Counted from the stretch's first letter, positions 9,011 to 18,800 are shown. The stretch: DNA of 43,903 nucleotides from Nitrospira sp. CG24C (GCA_002869885.2 NEWR02000009.1:910355-954257); one strand, 5' to 3'. Translations and numbers: made by a program. The notes: generated by a model not told the origin, from the sequence alone.

Positions 9011-9958
9011 CTAGGGCACTTCCAGCGCATTGGCCAATTGGAGCACATTATAACGGAGCATGTCGATATAGGTCTCTGTATTCGGGAGGCCTCCCGTCAG
9101 CGTGGTGAGCACTACCACACGCGCACCGGTTTCCTTGGCCAACAGATCGGGTATCTTTTGACTCAACTGGATTTCCGAGACCACGACCTTAATCCGTTCC
9201 TTTTTGATCTTCGCGATGAGGCCGTGAAGCTGGAGAGCCGATGGCTCACTCCCGGATTGCGGTTGAATCGTCCCGACGATCTGGAACCCAAACCGCCGTG
9301 CGAGATATGGCCAGGCAGGGTGATGGGCGATGAATCGCCGATCGACAAGGCGTGTAATCCGATCGCTCAAGTCCTGTCGAAGTTGATCCAGTTTCAGAAG
9401 ATAAGAAGCCTGATTGGTTCGGTACTCCGTGGCATGCGCCGGATCTACCTGAATAAGCGCTTCCGTGATGTGCCGCATCATAGTCATCGCATTCTCAGGA
9501 TCCAACCACACGTGAGGATTTCCTCGCTCCTCTTCTTCGCCGGCATGAGCTGCGCCGCCACGATCTGGCCTGTCGCGAAGAAGCGCGATGCCTTTGGTGG
9601 TGGTGACGACCCTGAGCGATGCGCTGCCGGCATTTTTCACCAACGAAGAGACCCAGACTTCAAGCCCGATCCCGACTTCGAACAGTAGCCGAGCTTTCCG
9701 AACGGCAACGAGATCGCTTGGCTTAGGGGAATAGGTATGTTCGTTTTCATAGCCGTTCAGTAGAGAGGTTACCCGTACATGGGAACCGCCAACTTGTTCG
9801 GCTAGATCCTTCAATACAGGAATCGTGACCACGATATTGAGAGGCTCCGCAGGAGGGGCGGCAAATGTCAGAGGCGCTGCGAGCAAAACGTAACTAATGA
9901 GGATTATCCAAGCCAGGCGCACCGATCGGAGATTAAACATGGGCGAGGACGGTAACAT
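9011..9958 (-). CDS. znuA: Zinc/manganese-binding periplasmic protein
   Basis: The 315-residue product has a signal peptide (residues 8-33, ending TFAAP) and the cluster A-I (TroA/ZnuA) fold. Candidate metal ligands are His in NEHTYSPKPSD, His in NPHVWLDPENA and His in AHHPAWPYLARRFG, with a late acidic ligand. The loop before NPHVWLDP is short (AHAGEEEER) and lacks the long His-rich stretch of enterobacterial ZnuA, so Mn specificity is not excluded. ATG 9958 is preferred over 9940 because it has GGGAAC upstream. It is the first gene of the operon. Confidence 0.88.
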   Translation of the reverse strand: MLPSSPMFNLRSVRLAWIILISYVLLAAPLTFAAPPAEPLNIVVTIPVLKDLAEQVGGSHVRVTSLLNGYENEHTYSPKPSDLVAVRKARLLFEVGIGLEVWVSSLVKNAGSASLRVVTTTKGIALLRDRPDRGGAAHAGEEEERGNPHVWLDPENAMTMMRHITEALIQVDPAHATEYRTNQASYLLKLDQLRQDLSDRITRLVDRRFIAHHPAWPYLARRFGFQIVGTIQPQSGSEPSALQLHGLIAKIKKERIKVVVSEIQLSQKIPDLLAKETGARVVVLTTLTGGLPNTETYIDMLRYNVLQLANALEVP

Positions 9959-9969
9959 TGGGTTCCCTT

Positions 9970-9986
9970 GTTGTCAACGCAACAAC
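9970..9986. promoter_or_regulatory. Possible operator upstream of znuA
   Basis: GTTGT and ACAAC are separated by 7 bases just 11 bases upstream of znuA, overlapping a TTGACA-like sequence on the znuA strand. A Fur/Zur-family repressor site would be expected here, but this does not match a consensus I can name, so the call is tentative. Confidence 0.25.
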
Positions 9987-10100
9987 TTGGCCGGCCTCGA
10001 AAGCTCGGTTATGATGTTTTCCCTGCTTGACCCTTCCGGCGCGTTCCATTAGCGTAGCAATCCTACCGCACTTGCAACGCATCACTGAAGGGGTCAAGAA

Positions 10101-11279
10101 ATGCGCGTCGTGGGGCTTATGTCTGGAACATCAGGTGATGGCGTCGATGCGGCACTTGTGGACATTACTGGGCGCGGGCGCGCACTGAAGGCAAGAACGC
10201 TCGCGGCACACACGTTGGCCTATCCACGCTCATTACAGCAACGTATTCTCTCCGCATCGGTTTCAGGAACGGTCGCGGAAGTGTGCCACCTCAATGCGCT
10301 TCTTGGTGAATGGTTTGCGAATGCGGCGCTACACGTCATTCGGCAGGCGAAACTTCAACCGAGCGATGTGGCATTGATCGGTTCTCACGGTCAAACTCTG
10401 CATCATCTTCCGCATGGTATCCATGCGCCGGGAGTCGGAGCCATTCGTTCCACCCTCCAGATCGCCGAGCCAGCCGTCATTGCCGAACGAACAGGAATTA
10501 CCACTGTGGCCAATTTCCGCCCCCGTGACATCGCAGCAGGAGGCCAGGGAGCCCCCCTGACTCCGGCAGCACATGCGCTGCTCTTGAAGCATGCGCGTCG
10601 CGCACGATTAGTGGTGAATCTCGGTGGCATCAGCAACGTGACCTATGTGCCGAAAGGGGGACACCTCAACAAGGTGCAGGCGTTCGATACGGGGCCAGCC
10701 AATATGGTGCTGGACAGTCTCATGGCGCGTGTGACCCACGGGCGATTGTTGATGGATCGTGATGGGAAACTGGCCATGAAAGGGCAGGTCGATTCACGAT
10801 TGTTAAGCAAACTCCTCGCGCATCCCTTTCTATCCAAGCGGCCTCCCAAATCGACTGGGCGGGAAGTATTCGGTCCTGATCTCATCGAGGAGCTCATCGC
10901 GATTCAGCAACAACGCACCCTCTCGATCGAAGATTTATTGGCAACCTGCAGTATGTGGACGGCCAAGGCGGTGGGAACCTCGCGGCGGTGGATCAGCGGT
11001 GAGATCGATGAAGTGGTGGTGGGTGGCGGTGGCGTCCATAACCGTGCAATTATGAGCCACCTCGCAACGGTCTTTGCCCCCGTTCCAGTCACCACATTTG
11101 AGGCCCTGGGGTGGGACAGTAAGGTGTTTGAGGCGGTGGCCTTTGCCCTATTGGCCTACCAAACCGTAACTGGACAGTGGGGCAATATCCCTTCTGTGAC
11201 AGGCGCGAACCATCCTGTACTCCTTGGGACCATTGTCCCGAACGGACCTCGCTGGCGTGAATCCCTTCCTAGGCGATAG
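10101..11279 (+). CDS. anmK: Anhydro-N-acetylmuramic acid kinase
   Basis: This 392-residue enzyme phosphorylates and opens 1,6-anhydroMurNAc recovered from peptidoglycan turnover, giving MurNAc-6-phosphate in the cytoplasm. It begins VGLMSGTSGDGVDAALVDI, the family signature, followed by SHGQTLHHLPHG, LVVNLGGISNVTYVP (ATP-binding region) and DTGPANMVLDSLM. The length is close to the usual 370-390. A gene of unknown function begins 4 bases after its stop, so the two are almost certainly co-transcribed. Confidence 0.95.
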   Translation: MRVVGLMSGTSGDGVDAALVDITGRGRALKARTLAAHTLAYPRSLQQRILSASVSGTVAEVCHLNALLGEWFANAALHVIRQAKLQPSDVALIGSHGQTLHHLPHGIHAPGVGAIRSTLQIAEPAVIAERTGITTVANFRPRDIAAGGQGAPLTPAAHALLLKHARRARLVVNLGGISNVTYVPKGGHLNKVQAFDTGPANMVLDSLMARVTHGRLLMDRDGKLAMKGQVDSRLLSKLLAHPFLSKRPPKSTGREVFGPDLIEELIAIQQQRTLSIEDLLATCSMWTAKAVGTSRRWISGEIDEVVVGGGGVHNRAIMSHLATVFAPVPVTTFEALGWDSKVFEAVAFALLAYQTVTGQWGNIPSVTGANHPVLLGTIVPNGPRWRESLPRR

Positions 11280-11283
11280 AGAC

Positions 11284-11799
11284 ATGATGGAATATGTATT
11301 CATCGGCCTTGCCATCGTACTCCTGGTATTTCTAGTTTGGCGGCTGAAGGTCTCGTCAACCGCTGGGCCAGTCGGGAAAGAGCCATTTGTCCTTCCTCCT
11401 AACGTCACGTTGCGTCCCCAGCCTCTACTGACTGACACTGATCTCTTGCTCTACAATCTCATTCGTTTGGCAGTGGAAGACCACTATCTTGTCTTTGCAA
11501 GGGTTCCGCTCTGGTCTGTTGTCAGTGTCGAGGCAGAAGGAACGGCTCGGTCGCAGGTGCTGAGACAGATCGCGCTAAAGCAACTCGACTTTGTATTGGT
11601 TCACCCAGGAACGAAGACTGCGGAGCAGGTTGTACTACTTGAGGAAGGGTTCCCCGCTCAGCTACAGGAGGTCACTCGGAGGCGGGAAATACAGTTAGTG
11701 CTACAGGCAGCAGGCATTACGTTGACCACGTTGAAACCTCACACGTCCTATACAGTGCCTCAACTGGCTCAGCTATTTGGCGTCGGTGAAGATGAGTGA
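11284..11799 (+). CDS. Membrane-anchored DUF2726-like protein
   Basis: The 171-residue product starts with one membrane helix (YVFIGLAIVLLVFLVW, residues 4-19), then a soluble region. In that region, LLTDTDLLLYNLIRLAVEDHYL, VFARVPLWSVV and LKQLDFVLVHPGTKTAEQVV follow the layout of DUF2726 domains, which resemble nuclease folds and end with a DFVL strand. The catalytic residues of a nuclease cannot be confirmed. It begins 4 bases after anmK and is likely translated with it. Confidence 0.7.
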   Translation: MMEYVFIGLAIVLLVFLVWRLKVSSTAGPVGKEPFVLPPNVTLRPQPLLTDTDLLLYNLIRLAVEDHYLVFARVPLWSVVSVEAEGTARSQVLRQIALKQLDFVLVHPGTKTAEQVVLLEEGFPAQLQEVTRRREIQLVLQAAGITLTTLKPHTSYTVPQLAQLFGVGEDE

Positions 11800-11846
11800 C
11801 TGCCACTGCGTATCGCCGATGCCTTCCTTGCCTGTCTGAAATAGAA

Positions 11847-12359
11847 CTAGTCGAGCGAGCCGTTGCTGATCCGTTGAGGGGTCGGTTCCTCCTCCTGCAT
11901 CGGCGCGGTGTCGAGGACTTTCCGTGCCGTCTCAGCTTCAGCGCTTTCAGGGTATTGATCGACCACTCGCTCATACATCATATGAGCTTTCTCGTGATCC
12001 TTTAGCCTCGTATAGGTTTGCCCAATTCTCAAGGTAGAAGCAGCAAGCTTCGGGCTGAGCGGGTAGTAGGACACAACGTGGTAGTAGGATTTTAAAGCTT
12101 CTTTATAGCGCCCCAATCGGTACTGACATTCTGCCACCAAGTATTGTGCGTTAGCTGCCAGCGAAGACTGTCCGTGGAGTTCTAGAAAGAATCGAAAACC
12201 AGCCAGCGCGGCCGCGTAATCCCTATGTTTGTACTCCTCCATCACTCGATCATAGAGGTGTCGAGACGAATCCTGCACCTTGGAGGGGGCGGCCACGGCG
12301 AGGTTGAAGGAAAACAGCACCGCGATCATTGTTGTAAGCACGATCTTCAGTATGTTCAT
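11847..12359 (-). CDS. Periplasmic TPR protein, CpoB/YbgF-like
   Basis: The 170-residue product has a signal peptide (MNILKIVLTTMIAVLFSF..., cleaved near VAAPS). It contains about three tetratricopeptide repeats, including YAAALAGFRFFLELHG, YKEALKSYYHVVSYYP and EKAHMMYERVVDQYP. This matches the C-terminal TPR part of CpoB (YbgF) of the Tol-Pal region, but the N-terminal coiled-coil domain is missing and no tol genes are near. Two ATGs lie side by side; the second (12359) is better spaced from GGAGGG. It converges with the DUF2726-like gene. Confidence 0.78.
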   Translation of the reverse strand: MNILKIVLTTMIAVLFSFNLAVAAPSKVQDSSRHLYDRVMEEYKHRDYAAALAGFRFFLELHGQSSLAANAQYLVAECQYRLGRYKEALKSYYHVVSYYPLSPKLAASTLRIGQTYTRLKDHEKAHMMYERVVDQYPESAEAETARKVLDTAPMQEEEPTPQRISNGSLD

Positions 12360-12653
12360 CATATCCCTCCGTGCTGCTCGAAACAGTCTTGCTCTCCGTC
12401 CTCCTGCAATAACGCAATCGCCATGCCACCATACAACTATCCAGCTTGACGAAAATCGACAGAAATCCAAGAGCTTGACGTCACTCGATACCAAGATTTA
12501 CCGAGTGGTTAGCCCCACCACAGCGACAGAATTGTACGCTCTGTGCGTGAGTCCCCACCTTGACATATTGAAACAGGCCCCCTATGAAGTGGCTTCAGTA
12601 AACGGTTTGCTGGAACATTGACTTGCATGTTTGTGGCCGAAATAATGCGACGC

Positions 12654-12734
12654 GGTCTGACTGGTTTGTTTGGTTTGTCTTGTTTATTTGGTTGAACCAG
12701 ACCAACGAAATAAACGAAACAAACCAGTCAGACC
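12654..12734. repeat. TGGTYTRTYT-unit inverted repeat, copy 1
   Basis: The left arm contains tandem ten-base units beginning GGT (TGGTTTGTTT, TGGTTTGTCT), the centre is TTGGTTGAACCAG, and the right arm carries inverted units. The outermost 18 bases, starting GGTCTGACTGG, are perfectly complementary to the right end. It lies 37 bases before the beta-helix gene. Confidence 0.85.
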
Positions 12735-12770
12735 AAATGAACAAGAAAAGCGAGATGAAGGGAGTGGGAC

Positions 12771-13559
12771 ATGATAGCTGATCCACCGCCGAATCCACTC
12801 GGGGGAAGGACCTTGATTGTCGACGCAAATAACGGCGACTCGTACCCGCGACCCAGTGCGGCACTACTCGATGCAGGAGAGCATGACCAGGTTTTTGTAC
12901 GTCCCGGAATCTATGAGGACAAAGTCTTTATCACGGGGCGACCGATTCATTTGGTGGGGGCTGATCGAGACAAGGTACAGATATTCTCCCGCCGTGGAGG
13001 GCCCCTCTATCTACAACAGGTTCCAAGCGGTCGCATCTCCGGCATCACGTTTCGATACGTCGGCAGCGATCAGCATTCGGCGATGAACCTGCTCGATAGT
13101 ACTTGCGTCGTGACACAGTGCCGTGCCACAGAGGGTATTCTGTCTGGCGTCGTGATATACGGGCCGCAATCGCGGCTGACATTTGTTGAAAACGAAGTCT
13201 GTGGCAATCGCGAATCGGGGATTTTCGTATTTGCAGGGGCACAGCCGAGGATTGCCGATAATCTTTGCCGAGGCAATCACCATTTCGGTATTGCGGTGCG
13301 GGATCCCGGGAGCCATCCGGAGCTCGTCAGGAACCAGTGCCGAGAAAATATGCTGAGCGGCATTCTCCTCTTTCATCACGCAGAGGCGCTCCTCGTCGAC
13401 AATGTATGCAGCGAAAATCAGCATTGGGGGATGGTGATCACTCCCGACTGCCACCCTACTCCCGGTCGGGAGGCCCTCGACGCCTCAAATATTCTTGCCC
13501 CCAATCCGCGCGGAACCTTGATTGTAACGGACCAGCCATTAGGCGACATCGGGAGATGA
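12771..13559 (+). CDS. Parallel beta-helix repeat protein
   Basis: The 262-residue product has no signal peptide. After VFVRPGIYEDKVFI (a typical entry strand of right-handed beta-helices) it shows coils of about 22-24 residues, each with an Asn near a turn and a GI-type strand. Examples are ENEVCGNRESGIFVF, DNLCRGNHHFGIAV, RNQCRENMLSGILL and DNVCSENQHWGMVI. These are the pattern of PbH1/NosD-like folds found in polysaccharide lyases and carbohydrate-binding proteins. No catalytic residues are identifiable. The gene is bracketed by two copies of the same inverted-repeat element. Confidence 0.8.
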   Translation: MIADPPPNPLGGRTLIVDANNGDSYPRPSAALLDAGEHDQVFVRPGIYEDKVFITGRPIHLVGADRDKVQIFSRRGGPLYLQQVPSGRISGITFRYVGSDQHSAMNLLDSTCVVTQCRATEGILSGVVIYGPQSRLTFVENEVCGNRESGIFVFAGAQPRIADNLCRGNHHFGIAVRDPGSHPELVRNQCRENMLSGILLFHHAEALLVDNVCSENQHWGMVITPDCHPTPGREALDASNILAPNPRGTLIVTDQPLGDIGR

Positions 13560-13571
13560 TGGGCCCAGCCC

Positions 13572-13695
13572 GGTCTCTCTCGTTTGTCTGGTCTATTCGG
13601 TCTGTCTCGTGTGTTTGGTTAAACGAAGCTAACCAGATGAGCCAGACTAACCAGACAGACCGAATAGACTAAACAGACCAAATGAACAAGACAGG
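13572..13695. repeat. TGGTYTRTYT-unit inverted repeat, copy 2
   Basis: Left units such as TGGTCTATTC and GGTCTGTCTC surround a centre of TTGGTTAAACGAA, and the right arm carries inverted units. GTCTATTCGGTCTGTCT in the left arm is perfectly matched by AGACAGACCGAATAGAC in the right arm. It begins 13 bases after the beta-helix gene stop. Confidence 0.85.
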
Positions 13696-13722
13696 CTGGC
13701 GGATTTTTTCAGCATCCTGCTA
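13696..13722. repeat. AGCATCCTGC motif, terminator-like
   Basis: CTGGCGGATTTTTTCAGCATCCTGC carries CAGG/CCTG complementarity across a six-T run. The reverse-strand motif GCAGGATGCTGAAAAA recurs in variant form near 15191 (GCAGGATGCTCAAA), 27990 (GAGGATGCTAAAAAAG) and 30402 (GAGGATGCTAACAAAG). This suggests a second short repeat family. Confidence 0.5.
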
Positions 13723-13724
13723 AC

Positions 13725-13910
13725 CCGCACTATTCATGACGGTTCGTCGTGAAATCGCTGAGCCGCGTGGCGAGAGCGGCGAACGGAGTCCTGATGACCT
13801 GAGGCTTACTCGTGCAGTACGTTGAGGGTCTGAGGGGCGAGCCCGCCGACCGGAGGCTCGTCGTAGCAGCGGAGCGGCGATTGCAACAGAAGAGTTCATG
13901 AATAATGCGG
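13725..13910. repeat. Long imperfect inverted repeat, about 185 bases
   Basis: The left end CCGCACTATTCATGA matches the inverted right end TCATGAATAATGCGG, and pairing continues through ATCGCTGAGCCGC against GCGGAGCGGCGAT. The interior is GC-rich, with GAGGGTCTGAG and GGCGAGCCCGCC stretches. It fills the gap next to the 3' end of the GGDEF gene, with no coding capacity of its own. Confidence 0.65.
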
Positions 13911-13911
13911 G

Positions 13912-14835
13912 CTAGGGAAGGAGATTGGCCGAGTGAGTTCTAGAGGCTTCGTGGAGATGGAACGCACTGCCGCCTTGCTGTTTCGCTTGATACATAGCCG
14001 TGTCGGCATGCTTCAGTAATTCATCGACAGGATGATCATCCTGAGGATAGATCGTAATGCCAATGCTGATGCCGATGGAGATGCAGTGACCCTTTAACTC
14101 GAACGGCGTAGAGATGGATTCTGTGATGCGTTTTGCCACCACAAGAATATTCTGTTCGGAAGAAACTCCTTCTAGAATAATCGTAAACTCATCCCCGCCC
14201 ATCCGGGCCACTGTATCGACTTCCCGCACACAAGTTTTGAGTCTTTCAGACACGGCCTTGAGTAATTCGTCTCCTATGTCGTGGCCGAAGGTATCATTCA
14301 CCAATTTAAATCTATCGAGATCGAGAAGCATGAGACCAATCATTTGTTGCATGCGTTTGCTTCGAGCCGTAGCTTGAACCAGCCGATCTCGAAAGAGGGT
14401 ACGATTCACCAGTCCAGTCAAGTGATCGTACTGTGCAAGGTAGGTCAGGTGTTCTTCAAATCGTTTCCGCTCAATCGCATAGCAAATGGCGCGAGCTAAA
14501 AGTTCGGGATGACCCTGACCTTTGACAAGGTAATCCTGCGCTCCCTGTCGGACGGCTTGAATCGCAAGACTTTGGTCGCTCACACCGCTCAGGACAACAA
14601 CGGGGATCGTCGGACTGGATGCATGAACCTCTCTGACTGTCGGGAGACCAAAGGCATCGGGGAGAGACAGGTCCAAGAGCATGGCATCGAACCGCTCACG
14701 GCTGAGAAGAGAGAGTCCCTCTGCGAGCGTCGTCGCCCTGGCAACCTGGAACTCCTCTGTGCTCCACTCAGAAAGGAGATCCTGCGTGAGCTGAGCGTCG
14801 ACGTCATTGTCTTCGATGAGGAGCACTTTAATCAT
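13912..14835 (-). CDS. Response regulator with diguanylate cyclase (GGDEF) domain
   Basis: The 307-residue protein has a receiver domain (residues 1-120; acidic pair E8-D9, phospho-acceptor Asp55 in LLDLSLPD, Lys105) and a GGDEF domain (about 135-295). The active site GGDEF (213-217) is intact, and an RxxD inhibitory site (REVD, 204-207) sits five residues upstream. It should therefore make c-di-GMP from GTP with product feedback, under control of phosphorylation by an unknown kinase. No kinase gene is adjacent. It lies at the edge of the polysaccharide locus, and a PilZ protein lies at the other edge. Confidence 0.92.
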   Translation of the reverse strand: MIKVLLIEDNDVDAQLTQDLLSEWSTEEFQVARATTLAEGLSLLSRERFDAMLLDLSLPDAFGLPTVREVHASSPTIPVVVLSGVSDQSLAIQAVRQGAQDYLVKGQGHPELLARAICYAIERKRFEEHLTYLAQYDHLTGLVNRTLFRDRLVQATARSKRMQQMIGLMLLDLDRFKLVNDTFGHDIGDELLKAVSERLKTCVREVDTVARMGGDEFTIILEGVSSEQNILVVAKRITESISTPFELKGHCISIGISIGITIYPQDDHPVDELLKHADTAMYQAKQQGGSAFHLHEASRTHSANLLP

Positions 14836-15198
14836 CCGATACCCTCACTATCGGGTAAACCCTTAAGCCTGGAAGCTAGGTTCTAAGTCCGGACGGGTTG
14901 CCTATATGAATCGCAACTATGAGAGTCTCAATTATAGCCAAGAGACGAGGGAGGATAAAGAAAATGCGGCAATCCGGTACGAGAACGGCGTGATGATCGA
15001 AGAGGCCACGCCACGGATAAGCGTGCCAGTATAAGATTCACGATACCTCGCGTCCCAGTGAAAACTATGACCGCCCCTTGCAAGCAGATGCAAGGCCACG
15101 AGCTAGCGACCTAGCAGGCTGTGGGAAAACTCAGTTTCTGCTCAAAATCCACTGCGACCTTGCAAAGAGTAATGTCGGAAAAACGGCTCGCAGGATGC
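14836..15198. other. Intergenic gap upstream of the GGDEF gene
   Basis: No gene is visible. The stretch contains CTAGCAGGCTGTGGGAAAAC near 15111 and GCAGGATGCTCAAACT near 15191, facing ends of a loosely conserved element also seen near 13700 and 27990. The rest shows no recognisable motif beyond the presumed promoter of the GGDEF gene. Confidence 0.4.
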
Positions 15199-15621
15199 TC
15201 AAACTGGTTTGTTTTGTTTATCTGGTTCATCTGGTCTATCTGGTTTAACCAAACAAACGAGACAAACCAAATAAACTAAATAACGGCCTGCCTGTTCCAG
15301 CTGCCCTTGCCGGTCCGCCGCCAGCTTCGCCTCCGCATCACGCGCCTGGGTCAGCTTCTCAAAGTGCTGCTGCCGTTCTGCCGCCAGTCGGCTTTGTTCC
15401 TCTTTCGCCGTTGATGGGGTGCTCTTTACAAGCTCAGATAATTCAACAAGCCGCTTTTCATTTTGTTGATTGAGAAGATAGTAACGCTCAAGTTCTTCCT
15501 CAACTTGATGTAGTTGAAGCAGCAACAGACGGTTCTCTTCCTCAAGTTGCTCACCATGTTTCTTGAGATTTTCAGCTAGCACTGCATCCTTACTTTGGGG
15601 GAGCGGATAGGAATTACTCAT
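15199..15621 (-). CDS. Coiled-coil protein, C-terminus encoded by a repeat
   Basis: The 140-residue frame starts at ATG 15621 after GAGGTGCCT. Residues 10-110 are a charged coiled coil (LQLHQVEEELERYYLL, LAAERQQHFEKLTQARD). The last about 27 residues (LVYLVCLVCLVKP, then DRPDEPDKQNKP) are a translation of the inverted-repeat element at 15204-15286, so the natural C-terminus has probably been lost. It lies downstream of the giant glycosyltransferase gene on the same strand and may be the N-terminal remnant of another coiled-coil protein. No enzyme domain is present. Confidence 0.55.
   Translation of the reverse strand: MSNSYPLPQSKDAVLAENLKKHGEQLEEENRLLLLQLHQVEEELERYYLLNQQNEKRLVELSELVKSTPSTAKEEQSRLAAERQQHFEKLTQARDAEAKLAADRQGQLEQAGRYLVYLVCLVCLVKPDRPDEPDKQNKPV
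15204..15286. repeat. TGGTYTRTYT-unit inverted repeat, copy 3
   Basis: Left units CTGGTTTGTT, CTGGTTCATC and CTGGTCTATC lead to the centre CTGGTTTAACCAA, and the right arm has inverted units (AAACGAGACAAACC). Pairing is looser than in the other copies. It forms the 3' end of the coiled-coil reading frame. Confidence 0.8.
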
Positions 15622-15829
15622 AGGCACCTCTATACAACCGCTTCTTCAAAGTTCTGTCACCATTTTTAGCAAATTCAGAAGAATCCGGCCTCCGTTGTTC
15701 ATTCTCCGGCCTCCTATCACCTATTGATTCTCCTCTAAGCCAGCCCATACTTGTCGATTCCAAATCTCAAGTTCGCCAAGTGAATGACGACATAGTTGTG
15801 CAAAGAGCCTGCTCCTCCGGATAGCCTCT

Positions 15830-18800
15830 TCAGATGTGATTAATCGTAAACAAACTCAGTTCGAGTCCTATGGTACTGGTTCGGCCACTCTCCAAGCGGA
15901 CTCTTTCTGCTGCGGCAGCTGACATGGCCAAGAAAAGCTCAGGGGACTCATATAGTCGAGCAATACCCTCAGCTAAACCAGCTGAGTCTTCTGGCGGTGC
16001 GAGACATCCACAGATCCCGTCTACGAACTCTGGAATGGCTGCGACCGCGTTGGTCACTGGCACTAATCCAGAGGACATCGCTTCGTCGCGTGAGACACCC
16101 TGGGTATCCATGCGTGACGGACACAAAAATATCCCATATTCACGATGCATTGCCGCAATTTCTGCATGCGTCAGGAATCGCTTTTCAATGTAGACGTTAC
16201 CAAATTCACGTACCGGCGCAAGCACTTCATCAAATAATCTTCCGTTTCCGATTATTCGAAACTCGAGATCCTTGAAATACGGCTTTTCAGACAACAACAA
16301 GATAGCCTTCACACTCAGATCATTTGCATAGGTGCGAGATGTATAGGGCCGGATCGAAAGAATTTTCTTTCTCTGCTCCGCCGATTTCCTCTGGTATGCA
16401 AAAAGATCAGTATCGATTGCGTTGTGAATAACCCTATATTGCGAGTCCGGCAATCTGAATCCGAGATCTTCCATCGTAACTTCAGCGAGATACTTAGACA
16501 CAAAGATGAGATGCAAGTTCTCGGGCATTTGTCTGAGGAGGTTGCGCCAGAAGGCCATTCGTGCCTTACTCTGAACCTTGGCCTTATCCCGCTGTTCCTC
16601 GTTCTCGAAGTTATCACGCCTGTGCCACGGTTGGATTTCAAATCCGTGCGCCCAAACGAAAACCTTAACTCGCCCGATGTGATGCTGCAGCACCTGCCAC
16701 ATCGCTTCGTCAAGGAAATGCACCAGCACGCTCTGGTAATGGCCGCCGGTCAGTAGCTTGTGCAGCGCCTCCTGTGAGCCGGTGATAACATCGATGTTGT
16801 GGAATTCGTGGTACGAGAGCCCTTCGCAACTCCTCAGTCGGAATACGTCTACCCGGATGCCTCGCTCGGCGTAAGCGACCACACGGCTGTGGACAAAGGC
16901 GTTGCGGTAGAGGTCATCGTAGGATGGATACTGATTGGTGAGAAGCAAATGCTCGGCTTCTCCGATCAACTCCGATGGCTGCAAATTGCGGTGCCCGAGC
17001 ACCAAGCCGTTTATTACAGCATTGCCACCAGAATAAATCCGCAACCCCAAGCGAATACGGGTGGTACCGGGCGGAATGACTGTCTCCACGTTGTGATTCG
17101 CAGGCTTGATGACCTGGCTGATTTTCTGCTGCTGAACATCCAGGAACACTATGACCAGTTGAATATCCAAGCCGGACGTAACATCGAAATAGAACTTCAG
17201 CCGCTCAGTGAAGCCCAGTTCGTCCAGACTGTGGTCAGTCGTGGCATAGAAATAGTCATGCTTGCCGTCCGGCAGCGTGGAGTCGACCCGCCAGCTTTGA
17301 CCTTCGACTGCGAGCGTAATCGCCGCACTCGGCCTCTTGCCAAAGTCGCCGGCCAACTGTGAGCCGGTTAGTCGTGGGCTCTCATCGTGGCAAGCCCGTT
17401 CCGGTGCGATGCGTTCAGCAATTTCCAACAGGTCGTCAATCGCAATACCGGTATTGAGACCGAGCAGGTCGTCGACCGTTTCTATTATCAGTGCAACATC
17501 GGCCGCCGCGCCCTGCTCGCAGTAATTGAACTCATCGATGGCCAGTCCCTGGTCAGCTTGAAGCTGGCGGGTGCCCAGCGATTGCACCCAGGACAGGATC
17601 GGTTCGTGGGCGATCGCCTGACGCCGGATCGCCGCCGCGCGAGCCGGCAGGGACCGCACGTGGTGATAGGCATCATCCGGCTGCTTCAGCTGAAATCCGC
17701 CACCTTCCCAGGTATACCGTGCCGCTTTACCGATCAGTTCCACTGACGTATACCGCGTAGCCAGGGCGATATCCTCTAGATAGTTGGGACCGTAATAGTC
17801 CGCCGCGACCATGCCAGCTACGAGCTCGGCCTTCTTGTCAATCCCGTCCACGACCATCTTCTTGGCTTGTTCACAAGTCAGCAGGCGTACTCGGGGATCA
17901 TCACTCACCGGAGGGACCATCCCCTCACCGACGATCACGTACAGTAAGGAATGGGCATACCGCTGGCGTTGATAATTTGCTTGTATCCCGTCCAGCTCAC
18001 GTTGGTTCTCTACATGGGCCAACACGGCAATGTGCGGCAACGATTGTTTGATTACCTTGCCGCTGACCTTGGAGACGACATAGGCCAAGCGCTGCCCATA
18101 GGTATGTTCGCTCATCATCTTGCGGAGTCCGGCCAACCGGAACTTTCGGCTACGTGGCTCATTGTCGGTCAGCTTCTTCAGCCGACGGATAACCTCTGCG
18201 CCGCTGTCCGTGCTGATGACCAGATCGCCAAAGAGGAGGCGGAGGCCCCGTGAGAAATTGCTGATGGTAACGGTATTGGACACCAGCAATTCGAACACGC
18301 GCCGGTCAAACATTGACTGGGATTGCTTGATCAAGTTGAGATTGATGGCATACCGGTAGCCTTTGTGGGCCCTATCGATCTGGTCAAACGGGAGGGTACC
18401 GACGATGTACTGTCGGTATTCCGCAGGAAACTGGGAACCGGGATCGTTCTTGCCGTAGTTACAATCGTATATCTCCAGTGGCCGGAAGGCCGGGAGCTCC
18501 AGGACAAAGGCGCTAAGCTCACGAGTTCGCTCCGGGTAACGCACGTGAAAGGCGCCCATAAAGCAGAAAGCATCTTTGCGTTGGTACGTTTCGATCGGAT
18601 TGTTGGTGGCCGGCTGGCACGCAAAGGGCAAGAGGTATACCCGGTCATGCCCCAACGCACCTTTGTACCGAGAGATAGAGTCGATATCCGGGGTAAACAG
18701 ATAATCGAATAGCTTCGCGATGTTAAGGAAGGTTTCAGAGTGGATCGGGTCTTCCTTGCACCAGAGTACCGTAGGAACTTGCTTCGCCCTGCACCACTCG

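Noticed and set aside
12654..13695. Decamer elements considered as CRISPR arrays
   Set aside because: Units are about 10 bases without unique spacers, and the second half of each element is inverted; no cas genes are present.
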